Source: an uncultured Alphaproteobacteria bacterium
GTDB lineage: Bacteria > Pseudomonadota > Alphaproteobacteria > CAAHEQ01 > UBA3637
Direction: 5' to 3'
Assembly: GCA_944392555.1 (NCBI GenBank)
Contig: CALXWZ010000005.1
Location: 49,205-113,204, forward strand
DNA length: 64,000 nt
The notes below the pieces were generated by a model. It was not told the DNA's origin. It saw only the letters and a program-made list of their open reading frames with translations, and searched no databases. Positions 8,439 to 17,784 of this stretch are shown here, piece after piece (within the stretch, counting starts at the first letter, position 1; every line of letters begins with the position of its first letter). Position numbers and translations under genes: made by a program.

Positions 8439-11219
8439 TTAATTCTTTGATAAAGTTTCGGGCTTTATTGCAACCAACACACTGGTGGGCAATGTTAATA
8501 AAATTTCGTTCAATCGTTCGGAATTTGTTTCCAACCGATACAAGGCTTCAACGGCAGCTTCCGCCACCAGCGGATTGCGACTCTTTAATTCTTTGCATAC
8601 GGCGGGCAATCCGCGCGTATCTCCGATTTTTTGCAGACAATACAGCAAGTTTGTGCGAATCCAACCGGCCAAATGAAACGGCGGATTTTGTAATAATGCT
8701 GATAATTCGTTCACGGCTTCTTCAATTGTCACTTGTGGCATAATTACTTCTTTTTTATGTTCATACGGTAAGTAAGCAATTTGCTTAACCGTTTCAAATA
8801 AATCTTTGCGCAATAAATCTTGCAAAACCCCGAGTGCCGTCGGATACGCCGTATAGTCATCACTGATCAGCACGTGAACGGCTTTTTGAAACAGGTTGCT
8901 CTTATTAAGCAATAACAACTGATAGAAAACCAATTCGCGTGTTTCTTCAATATCTTCCGAAAGGGAGCGCAATAAAAAGGCAAAAGCATCTTGGGCTTTG
9001 GGAACGGGTGCCTGTTTATATTTTTCGCAAAAAGCGCTTAATTTGAAAATGCGATCGGCATCGGAAAGAATACCCTCTTTTAATAATTGATATTTGCCTT
9101 TATGTTTCCAGAAAATACCTGTTTCAATCATACCGCGGATAATGGCTTTACGCAGTTTTTGATTCCCCATTTTAAGCGCACGCAATAAAATTTGCTTGCT
9201 TTCGGAATCTTCTTGCATCGTTAAAAATAAAATCAGCACTTTTTGACGGAAAGCACTTGTTTCCGTATTATGCAACGTCCGTTCAATGAGCGGGTAGGCT
9301 TTAATGCCGAAGTTTTTAAGTGCAACAAGCGCATTTTCTTCCAAACGCATATCATCTAAACTTGATAAAATCAGCGGTAAACATTCGGCGTGTTTAACTT
9401 CTCCCGCCACGCACAAGGCTTTATTAACAATTTGAATATCCGTGCTTTTCAGCAAGGGTATCAATAAGCGAATCAGCCCGACGGACGGAGCATTTTCCAT
9501 CACTTCCAACGCCAACATTTTATCGCTTGTTTTTGAGCCGGTTGCCAATTTTTGCAATCCGTCCATTGCCAACAGTGCATAGTATCCGCCCACCTTTAAA
9601 AAGCCGATCATGGCACCGCTTTTGAGCGAGGGATTATCTAAAAAGGCGGTATAAGAATCAAGCAATGCTTCATCTTCGTTTAAATCCGCAATTTGAATTA
9701 AAAGCGCTAATGCTTGCCTACGAACTAATACGGATTCATCTGTTTCAAAAATAAAACGCATGGTGGAATCAAAACGGGTTAAATCCGATTCGCTACCCAC
9801 TTTTTCCAAGGCATACAGCCGAACTTTTTCGGAAGGATGTTTTAATAATTTTAAAACCGTTTTCATGTAGAACGGATGTTTTGAAATTTCCAAAATGCGT
9901 AAAAAATAAATAATATCGTTCGTTGTTGCCTGCGGAATTTCGTTTTTAATATAATTAAAAATTTTCTTGGATGCCATCATGAGCGGTGTCCCGCGCCATT
10001 CGCGTAATTTTAAGGAATGCAAAAGGGCGTTGGCGTAAAAATGTAGCGCCATGATTAACAGCGGTATCAAGATAAGTGTTAAAGCAATCAATGTATATTT
10101 TTCATGCGACAAGACCGGTAGATAGTAAACCAAAATAGCGCCCAACATAAATCCCGTCGGCTCAATCACAATAAGGCGTTTTTTATTGATGCTTTGCTCG
10201 CCACCGATTCTTAATGTTCTTAACAGTGTTTCGGCAAATCCGTTATAGTTCATATAGAGGGTAATCATAAAAACGAAAAATCCGCCGTATATCCAGTGAT
10301 AGGAATCGTAAAAAATGCCGATGGAAAGAGCCGATAAAGAAACGGCCATCACAAACATATTGCCCGATAAGGCATAGAAAAATCTGCGCCGAATTAAACT
10401 GAGCGCCAGCACAAATTCCGCCAGCCCGAATAACCCCCAGAATGAGGCAATTTGCCTTAATATACCTTTCCCTTGGAAGAGTTGTGCCGTTTCGGTATAA
10501 AACACATAGTTTGCAACGGCAAATCCCGTCATGGCAAAAAAGCAAAACATTAAAAGGGTGCGAACCATTTTGCGCTCGGCAAAATCTTGCGCTTCACCGC
10601 TTTTAAACGTAAACATTTCTTTCGGAACGGGTTTCATTTGCGTCAAGATGTAAATGCCGGCAAAGAAAGCCACCAATAAGGCCATGGCAAAATAAAGAAG
10701 CCCGTAAGCGCCGATATTGACAAAGTATACAAATGCTCCGGCGACACCGTATCCGATTGCCTCACAGGCCAACACAAAAATGAATTTAAGTGAGTTTGTC
10801 GTTAATTTGAAAAAGCGGGCGCATACCGACCAAAAAACAGCATTAATCAAAATAAAAAAGCCGTATTTTGCAATAAATAAAGCATCATATCTGCCGATAA
10901 CCCGATATTCAATCATACCGATAAGAAGCATGAGTATCAGAAGTAAAAAGCCGGTTATCCAGACGGCGCCGTAGCCTTTTCGGCGCGAAAGAAAACGCGT
11001 TTCGTAGCCCGTAAACGCCATCATAACTGAAACAGCAATTAAATCAATGCCGATAGTGCGGTGCGTTGTTAATGTTAGAAAGAGTTGAACGGCGCTGATA
11101 TCCAAAAAAGTTAGGGCAACGGATTTAATGGTTGCCAGCCCCATTATGAACAGTAATAATCCGATATGAAATGCCGGCATATGCGATGCCCGAATGAATA
11201 CCTTTTTAAATATACTCAT
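8439..11219 (-). CDS. Npt/MFS-type membrane protein fused to HEAT repeats
   Basis: 926 aa. Residues about 12-400 hold about twelve hydrophobic helices arranged like an MFS or ATP/ADP-translocase (Npt1/Tlc) transporter. Residues about 420-910 are soluble alpha-helical repeats of HEAT type (for example EKVRLYALEKVGS and ESVLVRRQALALLIQIAD). A cyclic-nucleotide-binding gene follows immediately. The same module order (transporter, HEAT, CAP_ED) is known from single-chain Npt-like proteins of free-living bacteria, whose substrate is unclear. Nucleotide transport is therefore possible but unproven, and gating by a cyclic nucleotide through the HEAT arm is inference. Confidence 0.7.
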   Translation of the reverse strand: MSIFKKVFIRASHMPAFHIGLLLFIMGLATIKSVALTFLDISAVQLFLTLTTHRTIGIDLIAVSVMMAFTGYETRFLSRRKGYGAVWITGFLLLILMLLIGMIEYRVIGRYDALFIAKYGFFILINAVFWSVCARFFKLTTNSLKFIFVLACEAIGYGVAGAFVYFVNIGAYGLLYFAMALLVAFFAGIYILTQMKPVPKEMFTFKSGEAQDFAERKMVRTLLMFCFFAMTGFAVANYVFYTETAQLFQGKGILRQIASFWGLFGLAEFVLALSLIRRRFFYALSGNMFVMAVSLSALSIGIFYDSYHWIYGGFFVFMITLYMNYNGFAETLLRTLRIGGEQSINKKRLIVIEPTGFMLGAILVYYLPVLSHEKYTLIALTLILIPLLIMALHFYANALLHSLKLREWRGTPLMMASKKIFNYIKNEIPQATTNDIIYFLRILEISKHPFYMKTVLKLLKHPSEKVRLYALEKVGSESDLTRFDSTMRFIFETDESVLVRRQALALLIQIADLNEDEALLDSYTAFLDNPSLKSGAMIGFLKVGGYYALLAMDGLQKLATGSKTSDKMLALEVMENAPSVGLIRLLIPLLKSTDIQIVNKALCVAGEVKHAECLPLILSSLDDMRLEENALVALKNFGIKAYPLIERTLHNTETSAFRQKVLILFLTMQEDSESKQILLRALKMGNQKLRKAIIRGMIETGIFWKHKGKYQLLKEGILSDADRIFKLSAFCEKYKQAPVPKAQDAFAFLLRSLSEDIEETRELVFYQLLLLNKSNLFQKAVHVLISDDYTAYPTALGVLQDLLRKDLFETVKQIAYLPYEHKKEVIMPQVTIEEAVNELSALLQNPPFHLAGWIRTNLLYCLQKIGDTRGLPAVCKELKSRNPLVAEAAVEALYRLETNSERLNEILLTLPTSVLVAIKPETLSKN

Positions 11220-11305
11220 CTTTTATTCTCACTTTATTCCCGCTTTTGTTTCTTTTTATCACTTATAACGCTAATCCTTCCGATTTGTTCGCCGAGTGGT
11301 TTTGT

Positions 11306-12187
11306 TTACTCTTGCTCTCCCAACAATGCGTCAACATATTCTTCCGCCGTAAACGTATTTAAATCATCTACTTGTTCGCCGACGCCGATTGCGTGAATCG
11401 GTAATTTGAATTTATCCGTCAACGCCAGTAAAATCCCGCCTTTTGCCGTGCCGTCCAGTTTTGTCATAATCAAGCCCGTTACTTTCGTCATCTGCGAAAA
11501 CGTTTCAACCTGCATCAGGGCATTTTGCCCGACGGTTGCATCTAATACGAGTAAACCGGCATGCGGTGCCGTTTCATCGCATTTTCGGATAACGCGGACA
11601 ATTTTGCCGAGTTCATCCATTAAATCCGTTCGGTTATGCAATCTGCCGGCCGTGTCAATTAAAATAATATCATCGCCGTTTTTTTGCGCGGTTTTAATGG
11701 CATCAAAAATAAGCCCTGCCGAATCGGCATTCGGTTTTGTATAAACGGGACAGCCGATTTTCTCGCCCCACTTTTGGAGTTGTTCCGAAGCGCCCGCCCG
11801 AAAGGTATCTCCCGCTACCAGAGAAATCCGGTATCCTTGTTTTTTATACTGCATTCCCAATTTCCCGATAGTGGTTGTTTTTCCCGCACCGTTGACGCCG
11901 ATCATCAAAATAATAAAGGGTTTTTTCGTTGTATCAATTTGCAACGGGTGCGCAACGGGTTCCAGTTTTTCAATCAGTGTTTCGCGAATAATGGTGCGCG
12001 TTTCGGTAGCATCTTTCGGATGACGCGATTTTAGAACTTCTATCAATTCGGTTGTGGTTTTAATGCCCACGTCGGCCTGCAATAACGATTCTTCCAATGT
12101 GTCCAAAGACGATAGATCCATCTTGACGCCCGTTAAAACGCGGGCTGTTTTTTTGAGTCCGAATTTAAGCTTTTCCAACCAGCTCAT
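11306..12187 (-). CDS. ftsY: Signal recognition particle receptor FtsY
   Basis: 293 aa from the ATG at 12187, which has AGGAG 5 nt upstream. A TTG at 12202 is less likely. The NG domain is complete: GVNGAGKTTTIGKLG (G1), DTFRAGASEQL (G2 and insertion box), DTAGR (G3), TKLDG (G4) and a C-terminal GVGE segment. The long acidic A domain of E. coli FtsY is absent, as in many alphaproteobacteria. It docks SRP-ribosome complexes to SecYEG. Its start overlaps the end of mtaB by 23 nt, a gene pair common in alphaproteobacteria. Confidence 0.95.
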   Translation of the reverse strand: MSWLEKLKFGLKKTARVLTGVKMDLSSLDTLEESLLQADVGIKTTTELIEVLKSRHPKDATETRTIIRETLIEKLEPVAHPLQIDTTKKPFIILMIGVNGAGKTTTIGKLGMQYKKQGYRISLVAGDTFRAGASEQLQKWGEKIGCPVYTKPNADSAGLIFDAIKTAQKNGDDIILIDTAGRLHNRTDLMDELGKIVRVIRKCDETAPHAGLLVLDATVGQNALMQVETFSQMTKVTGLIMTKLDGTAKGGILLALTDKFKLPIHAIGVGEQVDDLNTFTAEEYVDALLGEQE

Positions 12188-13385
12188 TGCCTCTCCTTTC
12201 AAGAATGTGAACGGGGATAATGTCTCCGATTTTCATATTCTCACCCGTTATATTCACTTTAAGATAATTCTCCGTATATCCCTGCATATATTCCGAACCC
12301 ACTTGTTCAATCAAAACATACTTTGTTTGACCTATCAAAGAATCCAGCAATTTTTCTTCCAATTTCAACCCGCACTTTCGCAATTCGGCAGCGCGTTCTT
12401 TGCGAACAGATATATCTACCATCGGCATTTTTGAGGCCGGCGTTCCTGGCCGAACGGAGTAGGGGAAGACGTGCAACAGTGAAATTTGCGCTTCTTCAAC
12501 CAGCTGAACGGTTTTTAAAAACTGTGCTTCTGTTTCCGTCGGGAAGCCCGTAATAAAATCGGCGCCGAAAACCATATCGGGGCGCACTTTTCTTAATTTA
12601 TGGCAAAAGTCAATCACTTGCTCGCGCGTGTGGCGACGACCCATTCTCTTTAAAACTAAATTATCCCCCGCCTGAACGGATAAATGCAAATGTGGCATCA
12701 GTGCGGGAAATTCCTCAAATAGGGTAATTAATTCATCATCAACACAAGCCGGATCCACCGAACCGAGGCGTAAGCGCTTTAAATTTGGCAGCGATGTCAG
12801 CATGGTGCGAAGGAGTGTATTCAATCCATAAGGGTATGAGGTAATATCCACGCCCGTTAACACGATTTCCGAAATGCCGTTGTTTAAAAACTGCTTTGCT
12901 TGTGCCAACACGCGTTCGGGTGATAACCCTTTATTATGCCCGCGCGCTTGCCTTACAATGCAAAACGTGCAAGCATGATTGCAACCTTGTTGGATTTGTA
13001 AAAATGCACGCGTGCGCCCTTCAAAATCCGTTACAATCGGTAGTTCAAATTGTTCCGCGCGGGCGTCAATATCTCCCACAAGCACTTTTTCATTCCCGAA
13101 CAACGCCTCACGTGTGAGTTTTTCGCGATTGCCCAATACCCGATAAACCTCAGGCATTTGAGCATACTCCTCGGGATGGAGTTGCGCCGCGCAACCCGTT
13201 ACGATAATTTTCATTTCGGGAAATTCGCGATGCGCTTTGCGAATGGCTTGGCGACATTGTCTTTCGGCTTCTCCCGTAACGGCACAAGTATTTACAAGAA
13301 TCACATCATCCAACCCTTCACCGATTTGATGAATGAGCGACGATTCAAACGTATTAAGCCGACAACCGAACGTTAATATCTTCAT
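12165..13385 (-). CDS. mtaB: tRNA (N6-threonylcarbamoyladenosine-37) 2-methylthiotransferase
   Basis: 406-aa radical-SAM methylthiotransferase. The N-terminal domain has the cysteines of a second 4Fe-4S cluster (FGCRLN, NTCAVT, TGCAAQ). The radical-SAM motif is CNHACTFC and a TRAM-like end closes the protein. The opening MKILTFGCRLN and the length distinguish MtaB from MiaB, which is also in this window. It converts t6A37 to ms2t6A37. A run of 6-bp repeats lies directly upstream of the ribosome site and might affect expression. Confidence 0.93.
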   Translation of the reverse strand: MKILTFGCRLNTFESSLIHQIGEGLDDVILVNTCAVTGEAERQCRQAIRKAHREFPEMKIIVTGCAAQLHPEEYAQMPEVYRVLGNREKLTREALFGNEKVLVGDIDARAEQFELPIVTDFEGRTRAFLQIQQGCNHACTFCIVRQARGHNKGLSPERVLAQAKQFLNNGISEIVLTGVDITSYPYGLNTLLRTMLTSLPNLKRLRLGSVDPACVDDELITLFEEFPALMPHLHLSVQAGDNLVLKRMGRRHTREQVIDFCHKLRKVRPDMVFGADFITGFPTETEAQFLKTVQLVEEAQISLLHVFPYSVRPGTPASKMPMVDISVRKERAAELRKCGLKLEEKLLDSLIGQTKYVLIEQVGSEYMQGYTENYLKVNITGENMKIGDIIPVHILERRGNELVGKA

Positions 13386-13394
13386 CCTTTTCTT

Positions 13395-13420
13395 TCTCTA
13401 TCTCTATCTCTATCTCTATC
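13395..13420 (-). repeat. Hexanucleotide simple repeat before mtaB
   Basis: 4.3 copies of TCTCTA on the plus strand (AGATAG-type purine repeats on the transcribed strand), ending about 10 nt before the mtaB start codon. Because the unit is six bases and lies outside the ORF, slippage would change spacing rather than frame. Confidence 0.85.
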
Positions 13421-13434
13421 TTTTATTCTTTACT

Positions 13435-14400
13435 TTACTTTTTTTCTTTGCCTTTTTTTCTTGTTTTAAGTGTCTTTAATTTCCCCTTTAAATCAAACTG
13501 TTTAAGCCCGAGTTTTTTCTTCTTTTCGGGTGTTTTTTTCTTCTTTTGATTTTCTTTGATTTTTTTGAAATGCGTAATCTTAACTTGCTTGACATGCCGT
13601 GCATCCGCATCCGTAATTTCAAAAATAACGCCGGAAGAATGCGTTATTTTTTCGCCCACTTTCGGCAACCTGCCGGCCAAATATGAAACGAGTCCGCCAA
13701 TGGTATCCACATCGCTGTTTTTTTCGTCATCCGTTAAGAAATATCCGATTCTCTCTTCCAATGCCGATAACAAAATTCGGGCATCTGCTTGAATGAGCGA
13801 ATTGCCGATTTTGTGCAGCACAGGCGTTGCATCTAACGCATCATGCTCATCTTCAATTTCGCCGACGATTTCTTCCAATAAGTCTTCCAATGTAATTAAT
13901 CCGCCCGTTCCGCCGTATTCATCTATTACAACAGCCATTTGCGTGCATTTTGCCTGCATATCGCGCAACAAATCTAATGCTCTGACCGAGGCGGGAACGT
14001 ATAATACGTTATTTGTCATAATTTCTTTCAGCGTAATATCCGTATGGGTTAAAACGGCGCAAAGTAAATCTTTTGCATGCACAACGCCCACAATATTATC
14101 CAATGTGCCATCGTAAACCGGTATGCGCGTAAATTTATCTTCCACGATGATTTTTGAAAGCTGTTCCAACGAGGCATTGATTGAAACGGCTGTTATATCA
14201 ATGTTCGGAATGCAAATATGCCCCGCGCGAATATCTTTTAATTTGAATAAGTTTTTCAGTAAATTCAATTCATCGGGATCAACCAACACTTTATCACCGC
14301 GTTCTTCCCGTTCATCCATAATCTCTTCAATCGTTTCAATAACTTGTTCTTCTTCCGGATGCTTTGTGAAATACGATTTGATTCTTTGTAAAAATTCCAT
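13435..14400 (-). CDS. corC: CorC/HlyC-type CBS-domain protein (YbeX homologue)
   Basis: 321 aa. Paired CBS domains occupy about 55-195 (TRIPVYDGTLDNIVGVVHAKDLL, and MAVVIDEYGGTGGLITLEDLLEEIVGEIEDEHD, the family signature). A CorC_HlyC transporter-associated domain follows at about 205-280. There is no membrane domain, as in E. coli YbeX. The last ~45 residues are strongly Lys-rich (runs of KKKK), which could contact RNA or membrane. It lies 12 nt after ybeY in the standard miaB-phoH-ybeY-corC order. The family is linked to Mg/Co homeostasis and, for YbeX, to ribosome metabolism. Confidence 0.9.
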   Translation of the reverse strand: MEFLQRIKSYFTKHPEEEQVIETIEEIMDEREERGDKVLVDPDELNLLKNLFKLKDIRAGHICIPNIDITAVSINASLEQLSKIIVEDKFTRIPVYDGTLDNIVGVVHAKDLLCAVLTHTDITLKEIMTNNVLYVPASVRALDLLRDMQAKCTQMAVVIDEYGGTGGLITLEDLLEEIVGEIEDEHDALDATPVLHKIGNSLIQADARILLSALEERIGYFLTDDEKNSDVDTIGGLVSYLAGRLPKVGEKITHSSGVIFEITDADARHVKQVKITHFKKIKENQKKKKTPEKKKKLGLKQFDLKGKLKTLKTRKKGKEKK

Positions 14401-14411
14401 TTTATTTTCCG

Positions 14412-14885
14412 TTAATCTTCCAGATTGCGATAGGGGTCGTCATAGCCAAGTGCTTGCATAAGTTTCGTTTCTAAGGCTTCCATCTCGTGAGCCTCTTCCA
14501 AAACAATATGATCATATCCTTGCAAGTGCAGTGTTCCGTGAATTAAAAGATGCGCCAAATGCGATTCAAAGGATTGCCCCAACGCTTCCGATTCCTTTAA
14601 AACCGTTTCATACGCCACAATAATATCTCCCGCCAACCACGGGATTTCGGATTCCGGTGGCGGGGGATTGCCCGCTTCAAAAGAGAGAACATTTGTGGGC
14701 ATATCTTTTCCGCGATATTGTCTGTTGAGTTGCCATACAAACGCATCGTCCGCCAATACGAGCGAAATTTCTGCCGGCTCCTGCGATTGCCAAGCAAAAC
14801 GAATAATCCGTTTGCAAAAAGAGCGGATATTTTTAATGTGGTTTTTATAGCGGTTGTCGTCGATTTGTATTTGTATGTCAGGCAT
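14412..14885 (-). CDS. ybeY: Endoribonuclease YbeY (16S rRNA maturation)
   Basis: 157 aa from the ATG at 14885, which overlaps the end of phoH by 8 nt. A longer reading from 14951 would add 22 basic residues inside phoH and is less likely. The metal-binding signature H-x3-H-x5-H is present as HGTLHLQGYDH, preceded by GDIIVAYETV and PTNVLSFE. YbeY is a zinc endoribonuclease for 16S 3'-end processing and 70S quality control. Confidence 0.93.
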   Translation of the reverse strand: MPDIQIQIDDNRYKNHIKNIRSFCKRIIRFAWQSQEPAEISLVLADDAFVWQLNRQYRGKDMPTNVLSFEAGNPPPPESEIPWLAGDIIVAYETVLKESEALGQSFESHLAHLLIHGTLHLQGYDHIVLEEAHEMEALETKLMQALGYDDPYRNLED

Positions 14886-15591
14886 TCGCTTTCTCTTCTT
14901 CCGCCTGACGGGCTTGCTCGTATGCTTTAACGATTTTTGAGACGAGTCCATGCCTTACAACATCTTTTTCCGTAAATGTTACAAACGCAATTTCAGGCAC
15001 ATTCTTCAATGTATGAATTGCGTCCAGCAAACCGGATTTAACACCGCGCGGTAAGTCGGTTTGCGTTAAGTCGCCATTGATAATCATGCGCGAACCTTCG
15101 CCGAGACGCGTTAAAAACATTTTCATTTGCATGGCAGTTGTATTTTGGGCTTCGTCCAAAATAACCACTGAATGGCTGAGTGTCCGCCCCCGCATATAAG
15201 CGAGCGGTGCAATTTCAATTTCTCCGCATTCCAACTTTTTATCCACAATATCTGCCGGCAACATTTCGTATAACGCATCATAAAGCGGGCGTAAATACGG
15301 ATCGATTTTTTCTTTTAAATTGCCGGGTAGGAACCCTAAATTTTCACCGGCTTCAACGGCGGGACGCGTTAAAATAATCCGATCTACTTTTCCTTCCAAC
15401 ATGGAAGCAACGGCTTTGGCAACGGCTAAAAATGTTTTTCCTGTTCCGGCAGGCCCTAAGCCGAACACCATTTCGTGTTTATTCATCGCTTCAATAAATA
15501 CGCCTTGCATTTCCGTGCGCGGGTTGATGTGGCGCTTTTTGGTTTTAAGAGTTAATTCGGAAGCGGCGTATGTTTCATTTTCGGGTTTCAT
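14878..15591 (-). CDS. phoH: PhoH family ATPase
   Basis: 237 aa with Walker A GPAGTGKT (about 44-51), Walker B VVILDEAQN and the sensor-like INGDLTQTDLP. The product belongs to the PhoH/YbeZ P-loop ATPases, which work with YbeY in RNA metabolism. The protein is shorter at the N-terminus than E. coli YbeZ. It lies between miaB and ybeY, 27 nt after miaB. Confidence 0.93.
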   Translation of the reverse strand: MKPENETYAASELTLKTKKRHINPRTEMQGVFIEAMNKHEMVFGLGPAGTGKTFLAVAKAVASMLEGKVDRIILTRPAVEAGENLGFLPGNLKEKIDPYLRPLYDALYEMLPADIVDKKLECGEIEIAPLAYMRGRTLSHSVVILDEAQNTTAMQMKMFLTRLGEGSRMIINGDLTQTDLPRGVKSGLLDAIHTLKNVPEIAFVTFTEKDVVRHGLVSKIVKAYEQARQAEEEKANA

Positions 15592-15618
15592 GACTATCCT
15601 TTCAGCTTTACTTGATTT

Positions 15619-16956
15619 CTACTTCTTTACGGCTACTTTATCACAAACAAATTCGCCTGACAAGGAGGTAGCGCTTGCTTTTTTGATTTTTAACGGCACA
15701 ATTTGATTTAAAAATTGTTCATCGGCATTGACGTGTGTTGTTTGTAAATACGGTGTGTAGCCGATGAGCTGACCTTTGCGTTTGCCCTTTTCCGTTAATA
15801 AAACGGGCACTTCTTTTCCTACCATGGCTTCATAGGCTTGCTTTTGTTGTTGCAACAATAACTCTTGCAAGCGAATTAAACGCTCCGTCTTAACTTCTTC
15901 CGATACTTGATTTTTCATTAAAGAAGCCGGTGTGCCGGGGCGCGGACTGTATTTAAAAGAGTAAGAAGAGCCATAGCCCACTTCTTTCACAACGCGTAAC
16001 GTTTCTTTAAAATCTTCTTCCGTTTCGCCCGGGAAGCCCACGATAAAGTCGGACGATATGGCAATATCCGGTCGTGCCTTGCGGAAACGGTTGATAATTT
16101 CAATATATTGTTCCGCAGTGTATTGTCGGTTCATGGCTTTCAGAATTTTATTACTGCCCGATTGAATCGGTAAATGAATATACGGCATTAATTTTTCCAC
16201 TTCGGCATGAGCGCGCACTAAATTTTCCGTAATTTTGGAAGGATAGGAGGTGGTATACCGAATGCGCTCCAATCCGTCAATTTCGGCAACGCGACGAATT
16301 AATTCCCCTAAATCCGATGCCCCTTCGCCATGCCAACAATTAACGTTTTGCCCGAGCAACATAATTTCCTTGGCGCCGGATTCAACCAAATCGCGCGCTT
16401 CCGCAATAATTTCATCGGCGGGACGCGAGTATTCACATCCTCTGGTATAAGGCACAACGCAATACGTGCAGAAATTATCGCAACCTTCTTGAATGGCCAA
16501 AAAGGCGGAAGCGGAAGTTGCATGCGTTTTCGGTAAATAATCAAATTTGGAGTCAGCCGGGAAATTTGCTTCCAAAATACGCCCCTTTTTGCGATTATAA
16601 TGCGCAACAAGTTCGGGCAAGCGATGATAATTTTGTGGCCCGACGGCAATATCTATGGCGTGAGCGCGTTGCAAAATCTCTTCACCCTCTGCCTGAACAA
16701 CGCAACCAGCCACAATAATCAACGTATCTTGTCCGTTTTGAGCGCGTTGTTTTTTGATTTCGTTTAGGCGTCCGATTTCCGAAAACAATTTTTCGGCGGC
16801 TTTTTCGCGGATGTGGCATGTATTCAACAGCAAAATATCGCCCTCTTCGGGAGATTGCGTTTCTTCATATCCGAGCGAGCCGAGCGCATCCCGCATGCGG
16901 GCTGAATCGTAAATATTCATCTGACATCCGAATGTTTTAATATAAACTTTACTCAC
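15619..16956 (-). CDS. miaB: tRNA-2-methylthio-N6-dimethylallyladenosine synthase
   Basis: 445-aa methylthiotransferase that converts i6A37 to ms2i6A37. N-terminal cluster cysteines are at FGCQMN, NTCHIRE and AGCVVQ. The radical-SAM CxxxCxxC is CDNFCTYC followed by VVPYTRG, the MiaB signature, and a C-terminal TRAM domain ends the protein. The start is GTG at 16956 with AGGAG 10 nt upstream. It heads the miaB-phoH-ybeY-corC block. Confidence 0.96.
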   Translation of the reverse strand: MSKVYIKTFGCQMNIYDSARMRDALGSLGYEETQSPEEGDILLLNTCHIREKAAEKLFSEIGRLNEIKKQRAQNGQDTLIIVAGCVVQAEGEEILQRAHAIDIAVGPQNYHRLPELVAHYNRKKGRILEANFPADSKFDYLPKTHATSASAFLAIQEGCDNFCTYCVVPYTRGCEYSRPADEIIAEARDLVESGAKEIMLLGQNVNCWHGEGASDLGELIRRVAEIDGLERIRYTTSYPSKITENLVRAHAEVEKLMPYIHLPIQSGSNKILKAMNRQYTAEQYIEIINRFRKARPDIAISSDFIVGFPGETEEDFKETLRVVKEVGYGSSYSFKYSPRPGTPASLMKNQVSEEVKTERLIRLQELLLQQQKQAYEAMVGKEVPVLLTEKGKRKGQLIGYTPYLQTTHVNADEQFLNQIVPLKIKKASATSLSGEFVCDKVAVKK

Positions 16957-16971
16957 AATTTAATTCTCCTG

Positions 16972-17784
16972 TTAACGTAGATATTCCTTAACTTTTTCTT
17001 TTAATTTACCGACGGCTTGCCCGCGTTCAAAAGCATCGGCGCGCCCTTTTTCGGGATAGACGGCTTGCATAAATGCTTTATATTCATCAACCGTTAAAAC
17101 TTCTTTGGCCGTTTCTTTCATCTTTTGCTGTTTCCAAAGACTGGCTTGACGCAAAATTTCTCGCTTGCGCGCGGGGTCAATTTTATACTGCTCCGATAAA
17201 ATATGCGCTTCGGCACTTGATTTTTGCGTTGTGGGGTAATACCACTTTTGATCGGGGCTTTCTGCCGCCAGCAAAAGCAATGCGTATGGGTGCAGTAATT
17301 CGCCTTTAAAAAGCATACCTCTGTTTTTCATCATAGCGGCCATCTGATTCATATATTGAGCCACGATAGGGCGTTCGGCATCATTAGAATCCATTTGCAA
17401 CAGTATTTTTGCCAATGTTGTTTGCGCATAGGCGTTGCCGTTTTCGGCAGCTAAATGATAATAAAACAACATTTTCATTTTTTCCTGAGGCGTGGCATTT
17501 TTTTTATTTTGATAGTATTGAGCCAAACGAATTTGAGCATTTTCTTCATTTTCGCCGATAGCACAAAAAGCATACGCCTCAACGGCACTTTCCATACCTT
17601 TTGTTTTGAGCAAATTATCGCCTTGCGGACAAGAGGCTTCGGCAGTTAAAATATATCCCGCAACGGCAATGCCGAAAATACCGACAAATGCTAAAAAGCA
17701 TAAATGCCAATGAACGGGAATGAAAAAATCTTTAAGCCGAGTTGCCGAAAAAAAAGTGTGTTTTCGGTTGGTTTTATTATTCAT
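16972..17784 (-). CDS. Hypothetical membrane-anchored protein with Sel1/TPR-like helices
   Basis: 270 aa from the ATG at 17784, which overlaps the stop of the zinc-ribbon gene (the ATGAATAA overlap). One membrane helix lies near residues 28-48 (LCFLAFVGIFGIAVAGYILTA). The outer part has Sel1-like helical repeats (EENAQIRLAQYYQNKK, YYHLAAENGNAYAQTTLAKILLQM). The C-terminal half is Lys/Glu-rich and helical. No function is recognised. Translational coupling to the zinc-ribbon gene suggests that the two products act together at the membrane. Confidence 0.7.
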   Translation of the reverse strand: MNNKTNRKHTFFSATRLKDFFIPVHWHLCFLAFVGIFGIAVAGYILTAEASCPQGDNLLKTKGMESAVEAYAFCAIGENEENAQIRLAQYYQNKKNATPQEKMKMLFYYHLAAENGNAYAQTTLAKILLQMDSNDAERPIVAQYMNQMAAMMKNRGMLFKGELLHPYALLLLAAESPDQKWYYPTTQKSSAEAHILSEQYKIDPARKREILRQASLWKQQKMKETAKEVLTVDEYKAFMQAVYPEKGRADAFERGQAVGKLKEKVKEYLR

